Positions 59,799-64,000 of a DNA stretch of 64,000 nt are shown here, piece by piece. The DNA lies in assembly GCF_017874355.1 (NCBI RefSeq), contig NZ_JAGGLI010000008.1:1-64000 (forward strand), read 5' to 3'. Origin of the DNA: Acetoanaerobium pronyense. Lineage in GTDB: Bacteria > Bacillota > Clostridia > Peptostreptococcales > Filifactoraceae. The position numbers and the translations under genes are program-made. Positions within the stretch are counted from its first letter, which is position 1. Every line of letters begins with the position of its first letter. The notes under the pieces are model-generated. The model searched no databases. It was not told the origin of the DNA and was given only the letters and a program-made list of their open reading frames with translations.

Positions 59799-62312
59799 AT
59801 GTCGTTAGATTTTAAACCAGTTTTAAAAAAGATAGCTACAGGTTTTCTGGCAGTTACGATGGTAATGACAAGCTTTTCTGGAGTTTTTGCTCAACCGGTA
59901 GAACCTCCTGTAATGAAGACTGTTAATTTTCAGGAGTCATCAGATTATATGGTAAACCCTTATATGGGAGCAGTAGCCCCAGCTATGTATAGAACAAGAC
60001 ATGTGGAAGGAAGTCTAGTTACAGCATCCTATACATGGGGAGAGATAGAAAAAACTAAAGGTGTGTATGACTTCTCGGATGTAGAAGCTACAAACAATTA
60101 CAACTATTGGATTCATGAAAAAAACAACAAATTAATGGTAATGTTTCATATGGATCTTCCTTTATTAAACAGAAATATAGGTTATGATCAAATGAATATT
60201 CCTCTATGGCTTTATAATGAGCTTAAGGATGAAGCAAGAGCAAATTATACAAAGCTTCTAAACGATGCAAAAGCAGCAGGAAATACTGCAAAGGTAAATG
60301 AATATACAGACGCACTTGACAAAATAAATAATGACCAAAGAGTAATAGATGAATTTAATAGAACAGCTTCAAAGGCTGCAAATATTCCTGGAGTAGGAAC
60401 GTTTTACAGATATACTATGGATACAATACATGGTGTAGAGCATAGAGGAGGATTTAGTCCTAACTACTCAAGCCCTCTTCTTCTTGAATACCACAATAAA
60501 GCTCTACAAGCTATGGCTCAGAGATATGATAACTCAAATACATATGCGGTAGTTATGGGAAGTCTTGGACACTGGGGAGAAATGCATACTTATTATATCC
60601 AAGGACAAAATGATGTAGGAAGGTATCCTAGAAAAGAGATTTCATCAAAATATGAGCAAGCGTATGCAGACTATTTTAAAAATGTCCATGTAAGTATGAG
60701 AAATCCAAGACAAGTTGGAGTTACAAACAACTTCGGACTTCATGCCCATTCATTTGGAGACAACAACAGTATATACAATCAATATATTAAAGAGTATCAA
60801 AATGGATATGTAGACTACTCAACTGGAGATAGTCATCCAGCGATGAGAGATTTCTGGAGAAATGCACCTTCAGGTGGAGAATTCCTTTACACTGGAGACC
60901 AGAGATTCTTAAGCAATAGTAATATAGAAAACACAATACAACAAGCTAGAGACACATATCTTACTTGGTTTAATGAAGTATGGTATGGAATGAATGCAGA
61001 AACTACGAAAAATCTTAATTATTTTTACAGCAAAATAGGATACAGATTTGCAATAAAAAATGCTACATTTAATGAAACTGTAGAGGCTGGGCAGCCTATA
61101 AATCTTACAAGTACTTGGAGAAACTCAGGGACTGCTCCTTTCTATAAGAACTGGCCTATAGTTGCAGAGCTTAGAGATGCAAGCGGTCAGGTAGTATCCA
61201 CATCAGTACTTAAAGATAGCGTTAGAAGCTTGTTCCCGAATACTGAAGAAACCTATGATTCATCTATAGTTACAGATGCAAATCTAGCTCCTGGAAACTA
61301 TGATATGTTTGTAGGTATAGTTAATCCGGAAACTAATAAAGCAGAAATTAAACTAACAATTCAAGCTTTAGGACAAAATAATATGTATAAAATAGGAACA
61401 GTAGCAGTAGCTCCTTCAGTAATAGTACCACCGGTAGTTGAAGAGCCAATAATCGATGAACCAATAATTGACGAACCAATAATCGATGAACCAATAATCG
61501 ATGAGCCAATCGATTCTCCGGATTACAATGTTACAGTATATGGTGCAGACAGCCTTATGATATACTCTAATGATATTACTTCTCAGTATGCAGGAGTGAT
61601 TAGAGATGCAAATGGAAGAGACATCACAAATGAAGAACTTGTATGGTCAGTAAACGGAGTAAACGGAGTTAATGTAAGTCAAAGTGGATTACTTGAAGTA
61701 ACCTCTAACGCTTCAGAAGGAACAGCAGTACTTTCTGCTCACATTAAAAATCATCCTTCAATTAAATTTGAAAAGATGGTAAGCTTGACTAAATTTAACC
61801 CACAACCGGCTCCAACACCAGAGCCAGAACCAACACCAGTGCCAGAACCAACACCAGTGCCAGAGCCAACACCAGTGCCAGAGCCAACACCAGAACCAAC
61901 GCCAGTACCAGAACCAACGCCAGTACCAGAACCAACGCCAGAGCCAATTCAATACGATATGACGGTATACGGAGCTTCAAGTCTTCTTATCTATCCAAAT
62001 GATATTACATCTCAGTATAGTGCAGTCCTTAGAGATTCAAGAGGAAGAGATGTAATGGATAAAGATATAGTATGGTCAGTAAGAGGAGTTAATGGTGTAT
62101 CGGTTGACCAAAGAGGTCTGTTTACGGTAAAATCTAGTGCATCTGAAGGAACTGCAACAATAACTGCAGCTATGAGAGATGATTCTTCGGTTAAGTTTGA
62201 AATGCATGTAGAATTAAATAAATTTCAAGAAAATACAGTAACAAGACCAACAAAGCTAAGACCATCAAATAATTTTAAAGTGAATAACAAATTTAACAGA
62301 TCTAGAAGATAA
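59799..62312 (+). CDS. Secreted DUF4832 surface protein with Pro-rich linkers and Ig-like repeats
   Basis: An 837-aa protein. Signal peptide 1-31 (cleavage after GVFA). Residues about 40-530 are the DUF4832 domain, a close paralogue of the preceding locus gene (shared NPYMGAVAPA, GVGTFYRY, GGFSPNYSS, MGSLGHWGEMHT, FWRNAPSGGEFLYTGDQR, TWFNEVWYG). Then come acidic IIDEP repeats (about 549-572), an Ig-like repeat (577-664), a PVPEPTP linker (668-716), a second Ig-like repeat (717-809, again opening with TVYGA) and a basic tail. There is no LPXTG, so attachment is by another route or the protein is released. ATG at 59799 follows GGAGGTG. Expression is under a c-di-GMP riboswitch. Function is inferred as matrix binding or glycan cleavage. 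Confidence 0.85.
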   Translation: MSLDFKPVLKKIATGFLAVTMVMTSFSGVFAQPVEPPVMKTVNFQESSDYMVNPYMGAVAPAMYRTRHVEGSLVTASYTWGEIEKTKGVYDFSDVEATNNYNYWIHEKNNKLMVMFHMDLPLLNRNIGYDQMNIPLWLYNELKDEARANYTKLLNDAKAAGNTAKVNEYTDALDKINNDQRVIDEFNRTASKAANIPGVGTFYRYTMDTIHGVEHRGGFSPNYSSPLLLEYHNKALQAMAQRYDNSNTYAVVMGSLGHWGEMHTYYIQGQNDVGRYPRKEISSKYEQAYADYFKNVHVSMRNPRQVGVTNNFGLHAHSFGDNNSIYNQYIKEYQNGYVDYSTGDSHPAMRDFWRNAPSGGEFLYTGDQRFLSNSNIENTIQQARDTYLTWFNEVWYGMNAETTKNLNYFYSKIGYRFAIKNATFNETVEAGQPINLTSTWRNSGTAPFYKNWPIVAELRDASGQVVSTSVLKDSVRSLFPNTEETYDSSIVTDANLAPGNYDMFVGIVNPETNKAEIKLTIQALGQNNMYKIGTVAVAPSVIVPPVVEEPIIDEPIIDEPIIDEPIIDEPIDSPDYNVTVYGADSLMIYSNDITSQYAGVIRDANGRDITNEELVWSVNGVNGVNVSQSGLLEVTSNASEGTAVLSAHIKNHPSIKFEKMVSLTKFNPQPAPTPEPEPTPVPEPTPVPEPTPVPEPTPEPTPVPEPTPVPEPTPEPIQYDMTVYGASSLLIYPNDITSQYSAVLRDSRGRDVMDKDIVWSVRGVNGVSVDQRGLFTVKSSASEGTATITAAMRDDSSVKFEMHVELNKFQENTVTRPTKLRPSNNFKVNNKFNRSRR
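61447..61510 (+). repeat. 15-bp tandem repeats encoding acidic IIDEP units
   Basis: About four copies of CCAATAATCGATGAA with small changes, in frame, giving PIIDE units. Such repeats vary in number by slippage and set the length of the stalk. Confidence 0.85.
61803..61945 (+). repeat. Tandem Pro/Glu/Thr/Val linker repeats
   Basis: Repeated CCAGAACCAACACCAGTG-like units encode PEPTPV/PEPTPE blocks between the two Ig-like repeats. Such linkers are typical wall-spanning spacers of surface proteins. Confidence 0.88.
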
Positions 62313-62393
62313 TTAAAGACAAAAGTCTCATCAATTAAAGCAGTTGAAAATTGCCTATAAGACATGAGAAGCTTGCTTAATTAATAATAGAAA

Positions 62394-62419
62394 GGCAGAT
62401 GCATAGCATCTGTCTTTTT
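62394..62419 (+). terminator. Rho-independent terminator of the DUF4832 surface-protein gene
   Basis: Stem GGCAGATGC (62394-62402) / GCATCTGTC (62406-62414, one G-U pair) with a 3-nt loop and a TTTTT run. Confidence 0.85.
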
Positions 62420-62553
62420 ATCTTTGGCTTAATACTTTCTGTTTAGTATGATATATTATAAATAGTTGAGAATTAAAGTGAAAATATATGCTTAATTAAA
62501 GTGAGTTTATTTCTAAAGCTATAATTTCCAATTTTAGTTAGGAGTATAGATTA

Positions 62554-63270
62554 ATGAGATTGAATAATTACATAAGCTCTTCTGGAATATGCTCAAGAAG
62601 AGAAGCTGATAAATGGATTAAGGAAAAGAAAGTAAAGGTAAACGGAAAGTTAGCTGATGTTGGAACAAAAGTATCTGAAGATGATGTTGTAGAGGTGATG
62701 GGAAAGACGGTAAAACCCAAGCAAAATAAGGTATATATAGCTTTTAATAAACCGGTTGGAATCACCTGTACCACAGAGAGTCATATAAAAGGAAATATAG
62801 TTGATTTTATAAATCATAAAGAACGGATATTTCCCATAGGAAGACTTGATAAAGATTCTCAAGGTCTTATCCTTCTTACAAATGATGGTTCTATAGTAAA
62901 TGAAATACTTAGAGAAGAAAACAATCATGAAAAGGACTATATAGTTACAGTTGATAAACCGATTATAAAAAGTTTTTTAGTATCAATGTCTAAAGGAGTA
63001 AAGATATTTAATCCTGTCCAAAAAAAATATGTAATTACAAAGTCCTGTAAAGTGGAAAAAATAAACGACAAGACTTTTAAAATAACCCTTTCTCAAGGTT
63101 TAAACAGGCAGATAAGAAGAATGTGCGAAGTGTTAGGATATAAAGTTATAAGGCTTAAAAGAGTTAGAATAATGAATATAAAGTTGAATGGGATTCCTGA
63201 AGGGACATATAGAAATCTTTCGGAGGAAGAACTTAAAATATTAAAGGAACATACAAAAAATAAGAGTTAG
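62554..63270 (+). CDS. rluF: RsuA/RluF-family 23S rRNA pseudouridine synthase
   Basis: A 238-aa protein. N-terminal S4 domain (MRLNNYISSSGICSRREADKW), the catalytic signature PIGRLDKDSQGLILLTND (D99) and the C-terminal QGLNRQIRRMCEVLGYKVIRLKRVRI, which is the RluF/RluB type. It converts a uridine of 23S rRNA to pseudouridine. The distinction between RluF and RluB rests on the overall similarity and is not certain. ATG after TTAGGAGTATAGATTA. Confidence 0.88.
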   Translation: MRLNNYISSSGICSRREADKWIKEKKVKVNGKLADVGTKVSEDDVVEVMGKTVKPKQNKVYIAFNKPVGITCTTESHIKGNIVDFINHKERIFPIGRLDKDSQGLILLTNDGSIVNEILREENNHEKDYIVTVDKPIIKSFLVSMSKGVKIFNPVQKKYVITKSCKVEKINDKTFKITLSQGLNRQIRRMCEVLGYKVIRLKRVRIMNIKLNGIPEGTYRNLSEEELKILKEHTKNKS

Positions 63271-63349
63271 ACTAGTCGAATAGATAGGATATTTTAAAAC
63301 TATGATGAGAATCAAAGACGTTTAATAAATATTGTTTAGGAGAGAATAT

Positions 63350-64000
63350 ATGGTATCTATTATCATACCAGTTTTAAATGAAGAGAATGTAATAGAAGAA
63401 ATGCTGCAAAGTTTGTTAAAATTAAAGGGAGATAAAGAAATAATAGTGGTGGATGGGGGAAGTGAAGATAATACAGTTTATCTAGCTTCAAAATACGCTA
63501 ATGTAATAAAAGGTAGGAAAGGCAGAGCGTATCAAATGAATGATGGAGCCAAGGTAGCCAAAGGCGATATACTCTGGTTTCTGCACATCGATTCCAAGGT
63601 CTCTGAAGAGTCTACTTTTTTTATAGAAAAAGCAATAAGCTTAGGAAATATAGGCGGAGGGCTTAGGCTTTATTTTTATGATTTAGATACATATTTTATG
63701 AAATTTGTTTCATGGTCATCCAATTTAAGGGCAAAAATCGGTGGTCTTTACTTTGGGGACCAAGGGATTTTTATAAAAAGAGAAGTATTTGAAAAGCTAG
63801 GTGGATTTAAAGAGGTGCCTCTTATGGAGGATTGGGATATGGCAATGAGATTAAAAAAACAAGGGAAAATGAAGATGATAGAGACTAAAATAGGAACCTC
63901 TGCACGGAAATTTAAAAGTGAAGGACAGCTAAAAACCCTTCTCTTTATGCACAAAATAAAGCTTCTCTACAAGATTGGTGTATCCGAGGACAAGCTAAGG
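63350..64000 (+). CDS. GT2-family glycosyltransferase, cut by the right edge
   Basis: The first 217 codons of a GT-A enzyme. VSIIIPVLNEENVIEEML is the nucleotide-sugar motif, EIIVVDGGSEDNT and ILWFLHIDSKV supply the acidic residues, and LMEDWDMAMRLKK is the ED motif. The KGRKGRAYQMNDGA segment is characteristic of the TIGR04283 family of short transferases. ATG at 63350 follows TTTAGGAGAGAAT. The end lies outside the window. Confidence 0.85.
   Translation, partial: MVSIIIPVLNEENVIEEMLQSLLKLKGDKEIIVVDGGSEDNTVYLASKYANVIKGRKGRAYQMNDGAKVAKGDILWFLHIDSKVSEESTFFIEKAISLGNIGGGLRLYFYDLDTYFMKFVSWSSNLRAKIGGLYFGDQGIFIKREVFEKLGGFKEVPLMEDWDMAMRLKKQGKMKMIETKIGTSARKFKSEGQLKTLLFMHKIKLLYKIGVSEDKLR

Noticed and set aside
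61447-61945. Possible CRISPR-like repeats
   Set aside because: The repeats are in frame, contiguous and encode Pro/Glu-rich linkers with no spacers.
61758-61980. Minus-strand frames made of WFWYWRW- or LALVLVL-like repeats
   Set aside because: They are antisense readings of the PEPTP-coding repeats, not genes.

Overview
The window is low-GC, densely coded DNA with AGA/AGG arginine codons, strong AGGAGG ribosome binding sites and many TTG starts. The gene content (ferredoxin-linked 2-oxoacid oxidoreductase, TAXI-type TRAP transporter, CotH/VTC genes, a c-di-GMP-I riboswitch) fits an anaerobic Firmicute of the class Clostridia. I cannot name the genus. No rRNA, tRNA, CRISPR array or transposase was found.

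Layout. 1-8.1 kb: a membrane protein cut by the left edge, a TipA-like MerR regulator, an ECF sigma/anti-sigma pair, an arginase-fold protein, GNAT, CsaA, DeoD, a GyrI-like protein and a WYL regulator. 8.3-9.9 kb: TetR plus a membrane protein. 9.9-16.1 kb: an accessory patchwork of small, separately promoted genes (CPBP protease, three GNATs, two decayed genes, a FosA-like fosfomycin-resistance homologue, a flavodoxin-ferredoxin protein and a methyltransferase). 16.1-24.6 kb: housekeeping and metabolic genes including zwf and gnd (oxidative pentose phosphate pathway) and a half-length UvrC-like nuclease. 24.6-29.7 kb: a two-component system divergent from a VTC / DUF4956 / CotH operon, with a large palindrome built of OmpR-type repeats between them. 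29.7-33.8 kb: an ABC-2 exporter and a MATE exporter. 33.9-43.3 kb: a TAXI-TRAP transporter divergent from a split D-glutamate cyclase (DUF1445 + DUF4392), then a LysR regulator divergent from a four-subunit 2-oxoacid:ferredoxin oxidoreductase. 43.4-62.4 kb: an exopolysaccharide locus (initiating sugar transferase, five GT4 glycosyltransferases, Wzz-like, Wzy-like, deacetylase-like, two FemAB-like enzymes, Wzx flippase) ending in two DUF4832 proteins. 62.5-64 kb: an RluF-type pseudouridine synthase and a glycosyltransferase cut by the right edge.

The most interesting part is the end of the exopolysaccharide locus. The last glycan gene encodes a membrane-anchored DUF4832 protein. A second, secreted DUF4832 protein with Pro-rich linkers and two Ig-like repeats follows, behind a complete c-di-GMP-I aptamer and an intrinsic terminator. 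The 3' strand of the aptamer's P1 stem overlaps the 5' arm of the terminator, which predicts that c-di-GMP switches the surface protein on. This looks like a second-messenger-controlled extracellular-matrix module with an uncharacterised glycan-binding or glycan-cleaving protein family.

Two further modules stand out. One is a D-glutamate uptake and cyclisation unit, in which the two halves of the animal enzyme DGLUCY are separate overlapping genes beside a TAXI-TRAP transporter. The other is the VTC-DUF4956-CotH operon with its own two-component system.
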